From the NCBI GenBank assembly GCA_003450735.1, contig DMEZ01000006.1, forward strand, positions 62,783 through 96,495: a stretch of DNA of 33,713 bases, in the 5' to 3' direction. Of this stretch, positions 15,952 through 23,153 are shown piece by piece; position 1 is the stretch's first letter; each line of letters opens with the position of its first letter. A program made the position numbers and the translations under genes. This DNA comes from Elusimicrobiota bacterium (GTDB taxonomy: Bacteria; Elusimicrobiota; Elusimicrobia; UBA1565). The notes under the pieces are model-generated. The model searched no databases and was not told the origin of the DNA. It saw nothing but the letters and a program-made list of their open reading frames with translations.

Positions 15952-17972
15952 CTCATCCTTAGGAGCCTGCAGCGGCCGGGCTCCTCGAAGAGCGTCTCGA
16001 GCCTCGCTCCCAGCCCCGCCCAGTTCGCGGCCCCCCGCTCGGTGAAGGCGAACACCCCGTAGCCCTCCCCCAGGCGCTTCGCCTCGCGCGGAACGAAGAG
16101 GAGGTGCCGCCACCCCTCCCGCTCGAAGCGCGCCGCGAGGTCCTCGGGGCTCGCGGCCTCGTTGGCGGCCAGCACGAACCGGTTGGGAGACATCACCGAG
16201 GTCGCGGCGTGGGGCTGCTCGACGTAGTAGCCTCGCTGCTCCCCGACGAGCAGGATTCTATCATTTTGGCTCAGACGCTCGGCCGCGGCCCGCGCGCAGG
16301 GGTAGTAGTCGAGCTTCCTCGAGAGGAACTCGCGCCGATTCTCCAGGCCGACGAGCACGCTCAGGCTGCCGAAGACGGCGTGCACGTAGACGAACAGGCC
16401 GAGGTTCACGAGCATCAGGAGCCCGGCCGAGCCGGCCAGCAGCCAGCGCCCGGCGCGGGCGGAGGGCGCGTCCACGGGCGGGATGCCGTAGCCGAAGTCC
16501 TTCGGCGCGAAGAGGCCCCAGAGCCGGTAGAGCCCGAAGGCGGCCGGCAGGGCCGCGAGCGGGATGAGGACGACCAGGAAGCGCAGAACGACGCGCGTCG
16601 AGAACCAGATCAGCCAGTGCCCCAGGCAGTAGAGCAGGATCCAGCGCAGGGTGCGGTTCTTGGCCGACCCCCAGACCGCGGCGGGCATGGCCAGGAAGAG
16701 CAGGCTCCAGCCGAGGCTCCCCAGCACGTCCGCCCCGCCGCCGTAGCGCGACGACCCGACGGCCGCGGTGGTCAGGAAGCGCCAGAACTCGCGCGCCGTC
16801 CCTCCGGTGTGGCCGTACTCGGTGAGCATGTCGAAGTAGCGCCCAGCCGTGCCCGCCGCCCAGTCCACCCCGCGGGCGGGCAGCCACTGGTAGAGGAACG
16901 GGAAGACGGGGTTGCCCACCGTCCAGAGGTTCTTGAGCAGCCACGGCGCGCCGACGAGCCCGGCGCTCAGGGCGTAGACCGCGAAGTCGCGCCGCCGGCC
17001 GGCGTCCGAGCCTCGGGCCAGCCAGCGCGCGAGCAGGAACAGGCCGAAGAGCAGGGGGCAGATGCCCGCGTAGTATTTCGTCCCGACCCCGAGCCCCGCG
17101 AACATCCCCGCCAGGGCGAGCCAGCCGCGCGAGGGCGCCTCCTGGGCCGTCTCCAGCCAGCGGAAGAAGCTCAAGGCGGACGCCGTGAGCCAGAGCATCA
17201 CCAGGCACTCGACGTAGGCGGCCGAGGCCAGCAGCAGGACGGCCGAGTGGGTCGAGACGAGCAGGCAGGCGAGCAGGACGGCGGGCAGGGGCATCTCCCT
17301 TTTGCCCATCTCGAAGATCCACCACACGCTCAGGAAGGCCCCGAGCCAGGTGAAGAGCTGGGCGAGCAGGTCGGAGCCGAGCAGCAGGGCCAGCGCGTAG
17401 AGCATCTCGCCGTTCTGCGGGAAGTGGGTGTAGACGAGGTGCTCGACAGGCAGGATGCGCGCCTCGCGGAGGTAGGCCGCCGGCAAAGCCAGGTGGTAGA
17501 CGAGCGCGTCGTAGTGGTGGGGCGGCACGAAGCAGGCGAGGAAGGCCAGGCCGAGCGGGACGAGCACCGCGAGCGCCGCGGCGGGGCGCTCGACGAGCAG
17601 GCTGCGGTTGGCCCCGAGCGAGCGGAAGAGGTCGCCCAGCTCCGTGAAGCCGACCACCCAGAGCCCGCCGAGCAGAAGCACGGCCGCCCAGGGCTTGAGC
17701 AGGCCCAGCGCGCCGAGCAGGAAGAGGGCCTGGCTGAGCAGGCCGAGCCCTATCGTCGCCCCCACGAGGGTCTTCTCCGACTCGCTGATCTCCGAGACCC
17801 CGAAGGCCTTGAGCAGGACCCGCCCGCTGCCCGCTGCCGCGACGGCGCATACGACCAAAAGAGCCGCCGCGAGCGCCCCCGGGGCCAGCGCGGGCCCGAA
17901 GAAGTGGGCGAGCAGGCCGAGCGCGAAGACCGCGAGCAGCGCGGCGTAGAGGAGCGGCAGGCGCTCCTTCAT
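15948..17972 (-). CDS. Large multi-pass membrane protein, GT-C (ArnT/PMT-like) superfamily
   Basis: This 674-residue protein has a dozen or so hydrophobic helices and a soluble C-terminal domain from about residue 545. After the first helices comes FVPPHHYDALVYHLALPAAYL. The Asp in YDALVYH sits where GT-C enzymes place the catalytic Asp of the first periplasmic loop. TKYYAG and NPVFPF are also typical of this group. It probably transfers sugar from a polyprenyl-phosphate donor on the outer face of the inner membrane, though the substrate is unknown. The start at 17972 has GGGAGG upstream and overlaps the GT2 stop as ATGA. Its own stop overlaps the WecA-like start as ATGA. Confidence 0.78.
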   Translation of the reverse strand: MKERLPLLYAALLAVFALGLLAHFFGPALAPGALAAALLVVCAVAAAGSGRVLLKAFGVSEISESEKTLVGATIGLGLLSQALFLLGALGLLKPWAAVLLLGGLWVVGFTELGDLFRSLGANRSLLVERPAAALAVLVPLGLAFLACFVPPHHYDALVYHLALPAAYLREARILPVEHLVYTHFPQNGEMLYALALLLGSDLLAQLFTWLGAFLSVWWIFEMGKREMPLPAVLLACLLVSTHSAVLLLASAAYVECLVMLWLTASALSFFRWLETAQEAPSRGWLALAGMFAGLGVGTKYYAGICPLLFGLFLLARWLARGSDAGRRRDFAVYALSAGLVGAPWLLKNLWTVGNPVFPFLYQWLPARGVDWAAGTAGRYFDMLTEYGHTGGTAREFWRFLTTAAVGSSRYGGGADVLGSLGWSLLFLAMPAAVWGSAKNRTLRWILLYCLGHWLIWFSTRVVLRFLVVLIPLAALPAAFGLYRLWGLFAPKDFGYGIPPVDAPSARAGRWLLAGSAGLLMLVNLGLFVYVHAVFGSLSVLVGLENRREFLSRKLDYYPCARAAAERLSQNDRILLVGEQRGYYVEQPHAATSVMSPNRFVLAANEAASPEDLAARFEREGWRHLLFVPREAKRLGEGYGVFAFTERGAANWAGLGARLETLFEEPGRCRLLRMR

Positions 17973-18712
17973 CGACCTCCCTTCGGGACGAAGAGCGGGC
18001 TCTTCCAGATCCCGAGCCGGTGCAGCAGCACCTGCAGCATGACGACCAGCGTGGAGAGGCCGTAGACCACGCTGCGGCGGAAGTTGATGGAGGAGGCCTC
18101 CTCGAAGTAGCGCGCCGCCACGGGGATGTCCCCCATGCGGAAGCCCAGGACCGCGGCCTGGTGGAGCATCTGCTGGTCGAAGACGAAGTCGTCCGAGTCG
18201 AGCTCCCAGGGGATGGTCTCGAGCAGCTTCCGGTTGTAGGCCCGCAGGCCCGAGTGCCACTCGCCGAGGTTCTGTCCCGTCCAGAGGTTCTCGAAGACCG
18301 TCAGCAGGCGGTTGAAGACGTACTTGTAGGGCGGCATCCCGCCGTCGAGAGCCTCGCGCCGGGTGCGGATGCGGTTGCCGAGAACGAAGTCGCACACGTC
18401 GTTGCGGATGAGGCCCACGAGGTAGGGGGTCACCCGGGCGTCGTACTGGTAGTCGGGGTGGATCATCACCACGACGTCGGCTTCGCGCTTCAAGGCCTCG
18501 CGGTAGCAGGTCTTCTGGTTGCCGCCGTAGCCCTTGTTCTTCTCGTGCAGGATGACGGTCAAGCCGAGCGCGCGGGCCGTATCGACCGTCCTATCCTTGG
18601 AGCAGTCGTCGACCACGAGGATCTCGTCCACCGAGCCGGGCGGGATGTCCCGGATGGTCTTGGCGAGGGTCTTCTCGGCGTTGTAGGCCGGCATCACGAC
18701 GATGACTTTCAT
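17969..18712 (-). CDS. Family 2 glycosyltransferase, DPM1/DPG-like
   Basis: This 247-residue protein has the GT-A fold. It begins MKVIVVMPAYNAEKTL, followed by VDEILVVDDCSKDRT and HEKNKGYGGNQKT. The metal-binding site is in the form HPDYQY (85-90), as in polyprenyl-phosphate sugar synthases and related bacterial GT2 enzymes. A hydrophobic C-terminal segment (VVYGLSTLVVMLQVLLHRLG) may associate with the membrane. It could make a polyprenyl-phosphate-linked donor for the GT-C proteins on either side, which is inference from position. The start has AGGAG upstream and is coupled to the preceding gene by ATGA. Confidence 0.88.
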   Translation of the reverse strand: MKVIVVMPAYNAEKTLAKTIRDIPPGSVDEILVVDDCSKDRTVDTARALGLTVILHEKNKGYGGNQKTCYREALKREADVVVMIHPDYQYDARVTPYLVGLIRNDVCDFVLGNRIRTRREALDGGMPPYKYVFNRLLTVFENLWTGQNLGEWHSGLRAYNRKLLETIPWELDSDDFVFDQQMLHQAAVLGFRMGDIPVAARYFEEASSINFRRSVVYGLSTLVVMLQVLLHRLGIWKSPLFVPKGGR

Positions 18713-20370
18713 GGCTTCTCCTGGGGGATGCGGAGGATCTCGATGCGGGGGCCGCGGCGCAGGCCGGGCTCGGGGCGGAACTCGGCGAGGAGAAGGCCCT
18801 GCCCGCGCGCCTCGCTCAGGAATCTCCCGTACTCGGGCGCCTTCGTCGCCTCCACGCCCTCGCCCGTGAGCACGACGACCTCCACCCGTGCGCCGCGGAC
18901 GGGGGCCAGGCCTTCGCGGACGTCGAGGACGGCCCGGCCGCTGGCCGACCAGCGCGCGTGCCACTCGCCCGAGCGCAGGTCGGCGCCGCCGCGCAGGATG
19001 CGGACGACCTCGAAGCCCTTGCCCGGGTGGGAGCGGAGCATGAGCTCGTAGTACTTCCGGCGGGGATGGTTCTCGGCGCGGGTCTGCTCGAGCAGGGCCT
19101 CGACCTGCAGCTGGGACATGCGAAGCGGCGGGGAGGCGTGCTCCTGGTCGCTCAGGATGCGCGTCCCCTCGGGCAGGTTCGCCTCGAGCCAGGCCGCGGC
19201 GAGGGTGCGCGTGTCGGGCAGAAGCAGCTCGCGGTCGAAGGCCAAGGAGGAGAGGGCGCCGGGCAGGAGCAGGACGGCGAGGAGGATGGGAGCCGGCTTG
19301 GCCGCGGCGAGGGACTCGAGCAGGAACGCCGCCGCCGCCGCGTAGGCCGGGAAGACGGCCAGCTGATAGCGCTGCCAGGCGCCTTCCTGGGAGAGCGCGA
19401 GCAGGACGAGGAACGCCGCGGGCGGGAGGAGGAGCAGAACGGCGCGGGGCCGGTCCTTCCTGAGCAGGAGGAAGGCGCCGGCCAGGAGCAGGAGCCCGCC
19501 CACGGCCCAGTGCCCGGCGAAGGTCAGGGCGTTCTTCAGAACGACGAGCCCGGCGGGGGCCCCCGACCCCACGACGCCGCGCTGGTCGAGGACGTCGCGC
19601 AGGAAGGAGCGCCAGTCGAGCAGGATGAAGGGAGAAGCGATGAAGAAAGCGGCGAGGGCGGCCAGCAGGGCCCAGGCGACAAGGGCGATGGGGAAGGGCT
19701 CCTTCTTGAGCGACCGGGCCCACGCGGCGACCGGGAGAAGGATGAGCAGGGGCGCGGCGGTGTACTGCGTCGAGGCCGCGAGCCCCGCGCAGGCGCCGCA
19801 GAGGAGCATGTCCTTGGACTTCCCGTCCTGGAAGTGCCGGACGGCGAACAGCCAGGCGAGGGCGGCCAGGCAGAACATCATCGAGTCGGGCTTGGCCGCG
19901 TGGGCCGAGACGACGAGGGTGGGCGAGACGGCGAGCAGGGCCGCGGCCCAGAGGCCCGCCCTCCCGCCGAAGAGCTTCTGGGCCGCGCGGGCGGCGAAGA
20001 GGACGCCCAAGAGCGAGAAGAGGACCGAGAGCAGGCGCGCGAGCAGGTAGAAGCCGCCGGGGTGCCAGACGAAGAGCGTGCCGAAATCCTGCGCCGTCCG
20101 GGCGAGCCCGAACCCCGACCAGAGCAGGAAGTAGACGCCGTACTCGGCGAAGAGGGTGTACATCCACAGGGTGGGGTACTTGAAGACGCCGGGGTTGAGG
20201 GTGCCTCGCCCGAAGGAGACGGCCACGTTGACGTGGTGCGGCTCGTCCGCGTTGAAGACCGCGGGGAGCCCGTAGCCGACGCCGGCCAGGCGCAGGCCCG
20301 CCGCGAGCAGGAAGACGAGCGCTAATAGGACCCACGCGGGCGGGCGCGCGTTGGGCGGGCCGCTCTTCAT
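18709..20370 (-). CDS. GT39/PMT-like membrane glycosyltransferase
   Basis: This 553-residue protein leads the minus-strand operon. After the first transmembrane helix (VLLALVFLLAAGLRLAG) comes the GT-C signature FNADEPHHV in the first outer loop, with the DE pair expected to act in catalysis. A Lys-Tyr-Pro motif follows (VFKYPTLWMY). About ten to twelve hydrophobic helices follow, then a soluble C-terminal region from about residue 400. GT39-type enzymes transfer sugars from polyprenyl-phosphate donors to proteins or lipids outside the inner membrane. The start ATG at 20370 lacks a Shine-Dalgarno; TATACT lies 7 nt upstream, which suggests a leaderless mRNA. Its stop overlaps the GT2 start as ATGA. 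Confidence 0.85.
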   Translation of the reverse strand: MKSGPPNARPPAWVLLALVFLLAAGLRLAGVGYGLPAVFNADEPHHVNVAVSFGRGTLNPGVFKYPTLWMYTLFAEYGVYFLLWSGFGLARTAQDFGTLFVWHPGGFYLLARLLSVLFSLLGVLFAARAAQKLFGGRAGLWAAALLAVSPTLVVSAHAAKPDSMMFCLAALAWLFAVRHFQDGKSKDMLLCGACAGLAASTQYTAAPLLILLPVAAWARSLKKEPFPIALVAWALLAALAAFFIASPFILLDWRSFLRDVLDQRGVVGSGAPAGLVVLKNALTFAGHWAVGGLLLLAGAFLLLRKDRPRAVLLLLPPAAFLVLLALSQEGAWQRYQLAVFPAYAAAAAFLLESLAAAKPAPILLAVLLLPGALSSLAFDRELLLPDTRTLAAAWLEANLPEGTRILSDQEHASPPLRMSQLQVEALLEQTRAENHPRRKYYELMLRSHPGKGFEVVRILRGGADLRSGEWHARWSASGRAVLDVREGLAPVRGARVEVVVLTGEGVEATKAPEYGRFLSEARGQGLLLAEFRPEPGLRRGPRIEILRIPQEKP

Positions 20371-20377
20371 GCGCGGG

Positions 20378-20391
20378 AGTATAGATAATAT
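20378..20391. promoter_or_regulatory. AT-rich divergent promoter between the two glycan gene sets
   Basis: The bases AGTATAGATAATAT stand out in GC-rich surroundings. On the minus strand TATACT (20383 to 20378) ends 7 nt before ATG 20370. On the plus strand TAATAT (20386-20391) ends 7 nt before ATG 20399. Neither gene has a Shine-Dalgarno, which fits leaderless transcripts in both directions. No -35 elements are convincing. This is inference from motif and spacing. Confidence 0.55.
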
Positions 20392-20398
20392 GGCGGAG

Positions 20399-21067
20399 AT
20401 GCGGGTATACTATGCCATCAATCCGATCGCCCTCCTCGCCGCAGCAGCTTTGCTCCTCGCTTCCCCCGCCTGGGCGAACGCCGTGTTCCCGGTCACCTAC
20501 CTGTTCCTGCCGGGCTTCGACCGCGCGTTCTGGGGCGTGGTCGTTTTGGAAGCCTTCCTATGGACCCGCTTCCTGAAGCTGAGCTGGCCCAAGGCGGCCG
20601 GCCTCTCCCTCGGACTGAATCTGCTCTCGCTGCTCGCCGGCATCCCGCTGGCGCTCCTCGGCCTGACCTGGCTCGACTCGCTGCCGCAGATCGGGCTGCA
20701 GTCCATGGGAGGCGGAGACCCGGCGCCGCTCCTGCTGCGCCCCCTGGACGCCCTGGTCCGCTCACTCTGGATCCAGGGCGGGAGCGGCACCGGCGCCATC
20801 TTGTGGAGCCTGAGCGTGATGACCTTCGTGGCCGCCGGAGTCTCCATCGTCGTGGAGGGCGGCGCCCTCGCGGCGAGCGCCCGCCTCTGGGGCCGGGACC
20901 GGAAGACCCCCTGGCTCTCGGCCCTGAAGGTCAACCTCGCCTCCTATGCCGTCCTGTGGCCGGCCATCCTCTGGCTGGGCAGCTATTGGGCCGCCCATGA
21001 GGGTCCCTGGAAGACGGCCATGCAGTATCGCGGCGTGTTTTCAATCTTCAAATCGCTGCCCTTCTAA
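20399..21067 (+). CDS. Unknown integral membrane protein, about five helices
   Basis: This 222-residue protein is mostly hydrophobic, with helices near residues 8-22, 36-52, 61-82, 130-150 and 175-195. I do not recognise the family. The first segment (INPIALLAAAALLLASPAWANA) looks like a signal peptide ending in AWA-NA, so the N-terminus may be cleaved. The aromatic-rich region that follows (VFPVTYLFLPGFDRAFWG) may face the periplasm. I chose ATG 20399 because TAATAT lies 7 nt upstream, matching other leaderless starts in the window; ATG 20390 in the same frame is an alternative adding three residues. It is divergent from the GT39-like operon and 194 bp upstream of the GT2 gene. Base composition is like its neighbours. 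Confidence 0.7.
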   Translation: MRVYYAINPIALLAAAALLLASPAWANAVFPVTYLFLPGFDRAFWGVVVLEAFLWTRFLKLSWPKAAGLSLGLNLLSLLAGIPLALLGLTWLDSLPQIGLQSMGGGDPAPLLLRPLDALVRSLWIQGGSGTGAILWSLSVMTFVAAGVSIVVEGGALAASARLWGRDRKTPWLSALKVNLASYAVLWPAILWLGSYWAAHEGPWKTAMQYRGVFSIFKSLPF

Positions 21068-21118
21068 CATCGACCGGGGCGCACCCCCCCGCCGCGGCGG
21101 CATCTGAATCCCTCTAGG

Positions 21119-21142
21119 ATTAACACAATATATGGTGTTAAT
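21119..21142. repeat. AT-rich palindrome, candidate operator
   Basis: ATTAACAC (21119-21126) and GTGTTAAT (21135-21142) are perfect 8-bp inverted arms around an 8-base AT-rich spacer. The element sits in the 194-bp gap between the membrane-protein gene and the GT2 gene, about 105 bp before the TACAAT of the latter. There is no T-tract, so terminator function is unlikely. The rest of this gap is a GC-rich, pyrimidine-rich stretch in which I see nothing else. Confidence 0.6.
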
Positions 21143-21248
21143 GTCAGAGGGAAAACGAACCTCGACTTCTCCCCGCCTCCTCCGGCGGCGGCCGCCCTCG
21201 CCAGCCTCCCCCACCCCGCCCCGTTCGCCCTCCCCTTCCCTTGTAAGC

Positions 21249-21254
21249 TACAAT
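21249..21254 (+). promoter_or_regulatory. Candidate -10 element for the GT2 gene
   Basis: TACAAT ends 7 nt before ATG 21262. The intervening bases (CCTCCCC) are pyrimidines and cannot act as a Shine-Dalgarno. This is the same spacing as at the other operon leaders in this window, consistent with leaderless transcription. No -35 match is visible. Confidence 0.5.
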
Positions 21255-21261
21255 CCTCCCC

Positions 21262-21969
21262 ATGCCGGAGGCCCGCCGCATCGAGTCCCTCACCGTCGTG
21301 GTCCCCGCCTACAACGAGGCCAAGACCATCCGCCGCGTCGTCGAGAGCCTCTTCGCCGTCCCCTTCGAGCGCCGCCTCGAGGTGATCGTCGTCGACGACG
21401 GCTCCAAGGACGGCACCGCCGACGCGCTCAAGGGCTTCGAGCGCCCCGGCCTCCAGGTGCTCCGGCATGAGAAGAACCAGGGCAAGGGCATGGCCATCCG
21501 CACCGCCATCGCCGCCGCGACCGGCGAGTACGTCGTCATCCAGGACGCCGACCTCGAGTACGACCCCGCCGAATTGCCCCGCCTGCTCGAGGCCGCCGAG
21601 GAGCAGGAGGCGCCCGTCGTCTATGGCTCGCGCATCCTCCGCGAGGACAACCCCGCCTCCTACCTGCGCTACTACTGGGGCGGCCGCCTCATCTCGCTCT
21701 GGACGAACCTGCTCTTCTTCTCCCATATCACCGACGAGCCGACCTGCTACAAGCTGGTGCGCACCGACCTTCTGCGCTCCCTGAACCTGACCTGCACGGG
21801 CTTCGAGTTCTGCCCCGAGGTCACCGCCAAGGTCCTGCGCCGCGGCCTCCCCATCGCGGAGGTCCCCATCTCCTACCGGCCCAGGTCCATCGAGGAAGGC
21901 AAGAAGATCCGCTGGAACGACGGGGTCATCGCCCTTTGGACGCTGCTAAAGATACGCCTCTTCGGCTGA
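21262..21969 (+). CDS. Family 2 glycosyltransferase, polyprenyl-phosphate sugar synthase-like
   Basis: This 235-residue protein is a single GT-A domain without C-terminal membrane helices. The motifs are LTVVVPAYNEAKTI, EVIVVDDGSKDGT, HEKNQGKGMAIRTA and the DxD metal site D95-A-D97 in VIQDADLEYDP. They closely match DPM1/dolichol-phosphate-mannose-synthase-like GT2 enzymes, which make polyprenyl-phosphate-linked sugars from nucleotide sugars at the inner face of the membrane. It precedes a GT39-like gene that would use such donors. It leads the plus-strand glycan genes, with TACAAT 7 nt upstream. Confidence 0.9.
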   Translation: MPEARRIESLTVVVPAYNEAKTIRRVVESLFAVPFERRLEVIVVDDGSKDGTADALKGFERPGLQVLRHEKNQGKGMAIRTAIAAATGEYVVIQDADLEYDPAELPRLLEAAEEQEAPVVYGSRILREDNPASYLRYYWGGRLISLWTNLLFFSHITDEPTCYKLVRTDLLRSLNLTCTGFEFCPEVTAKVLRRGLPIAEVPISYRPRSIEEGKKIRWNDGVIALWTLLKIRLFG

Positions 21970-23153
21970 GCGAGCGCTTGGCCGCCGTCCCCGACCGGCG
22001 CTGGTGGGCCGGCGTCCTGCTCGCCGCCCTCGCCGCGCGCCTGGCCTGGCTCGGCGCCTGGCAGGCCTTGGACCTCGTCTCCCGCTTCGGCTACGACCCC
22101 TACATCACCATCGCGAAGTTCTGGCTCGGCATGGGCCCCGCCTGGCTCGACGTCACGCACCCGCCGCTCTACTCAGCCTGGGTCGCGCTCATCTTCTCCG
22201 TCCTGGGCCGCCCCTCGCTCATGGCCGTGCAGCTCTTCAACGTCGTCTTGAGCGCGCTCACCTGCCTGCTCGTCGGCCTCTGGGCCGAGAGGGCCGGTTC
22301 GAAGGCGCTCGGCCGGCTGGCCGGGCTCTGGGCCGCCTTCGACCCGCTGCTGGTCTTCTTCGCCGCGCAGGTGCAGTCGGAGCCCTTCTTCCTCTTCCTG
22401 GAGCTCCTGTTCTTCCTCCTCCTCCTGCGCGCGGGCAATCCCCCCTCCGCTTTGGCCGCTTTCGGACTGGGGGTCTTCGGCGGGCTGGCCTCGCTGGCGC
22501 GCAGCGTGTTCGGGCTCTTCCCGCCGTTCCTGTTCTTGGCCCTCTTCTGGCCCCGGCGCCGCGAGCACCGCGCGTGGCTGTGGCTGCTGCTCCTCGCCGG
22601 CTGGGCGCTGGCCCCCTCGCTCTGGGGCCTGCGCAACCTCTCCAGGCACGGCGCGTTCATCCCGCTCGCCATCAACGGCGGCTGGAACCTCTGGGAGGGC
22701 TTCTCGCTCGACCGCGACGTGGTGCGCGGACGGCCCGCCGAGATGGGAGACGAGCTCGAGAAGGCCGGCATCGCCCGGGACGACGCCATCCTGGGAGGCG
22801 AGTACTTCTCCCGCAAGACCAAGGCGTTCATCCTGGAACAGCCGGCCGAGGCCGCGAAGATCGTGGCGGGGAAGTTCCTCCTCTACTGGCGCCCCTGGCC
22901 CTACGACCCGCACGACGCGCGCATCCGCGCCGTGCTCGGCGTCTACTTCTGCGTCCTCTTCGCCCTGGCCCTCTTCGGCCTGCCGCGCCTCTGGCGGCTT
23001 TCGGCCTTCTGGCCGGTCTTCGCGCTCTTCGTCTACCTCTCGCTTCTGCACTCGGTGTTCTTCACCTCCCTGCGCTACCGCTCGCCGCTCGAGCCCTTCC
23101 TGTGCGTGTTCGCCGCGGCCGGGCTCCAGCGCCTGCTCAAGGAGGACGCCTGA
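21936..23153 (+). CDS. GT39/PMT-like membrane glycosyltransferase
   Basis: The protein is up to 405 residues, with many transmembrane helices starting at WWAGVLLAALAARLAWLG. The first outer loop contains FGYDPYITIAKFWL and DVTHPPLYSAW, the usual GT-C pattern of an acidic residue followed by HPPLY. It probably transfers sugar from a polyprenyl-phosphate donor. The start is uncertain. TTG 21936 overlaps the GT2 gene by 34 bp; CTG 21966 would overlap its stop as CTGA; TTG 21978 is the first TTG after the stop. None has a clear Shine-Dalgarno. The coordinates given take the longest option. Its stop overlaps the next gene's start as CTGA. Confidence 0.82.
   Translation: MDAAKDTPLRLSERLAAVPDRRWWAGVLLAALAARLAWLGAWQALDLVSRFGYDPYITIAKFWLGMGPAWLDVTHPPLYSAWVALIFSVLGRPSLMAVQLFNVVLSALTCLLVGLWAERAGSKALGRLAGLWAAFDPLLVFFAAQVQSEPFFLFLELLFFLLLLRAGNPPSALAAFGLGVFGGLASLARSVFGLFPPFLFLALFWPRRREHRAWLWLLLLAGWALAPSLWGLRNLSRHGAFIPLAINGGWNLWEGFSLDRDVVRGRPAEMGDELEKAGIARDDAILGGEYFSRKTKAFILEQPAEAAKIVAGKFLLYWRPWPYDPHDARIRAVLGVYFCVLFALALFGLPRLWRLSAFWPVFALFVYLSLLHSVFFTSLRYRSPLEPFLCVFAAAGLQRLLKEDA
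23139..23152 (+). promoter_or_regulatory. Shine-Dalgarno supporting a CTG start
   Basis: AAGGAGG (23139-23145) is a full-strength Shine-Dalgarno placed 4 nt before CTG 23150-23152. It lies at the very end of the upstream GT39-like gene, whose TGA stop (23151-23153) overlaps the CTG. No ATG, GTG or TTG in the frame falls between this site and the conserved VVIPTFN motif. Confidence 0.7.

Noticed and set aside
16104..18065. A 653-codon plus-strand frame opposite the GT-C protein
   Set aside because: It is rich in Glu, Arg, Gln, Pro and Gly with no motif. The opposite strand has clear transmembrane segments and coupled starts.
21132..21470. Small plus-strand frame starting inside the palindrome and running into the GT2 gene
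   Set aside because: Its product is a Pro/Arg/Ser-rich out-of-frame translation overlapping the well supported GT2 gene.
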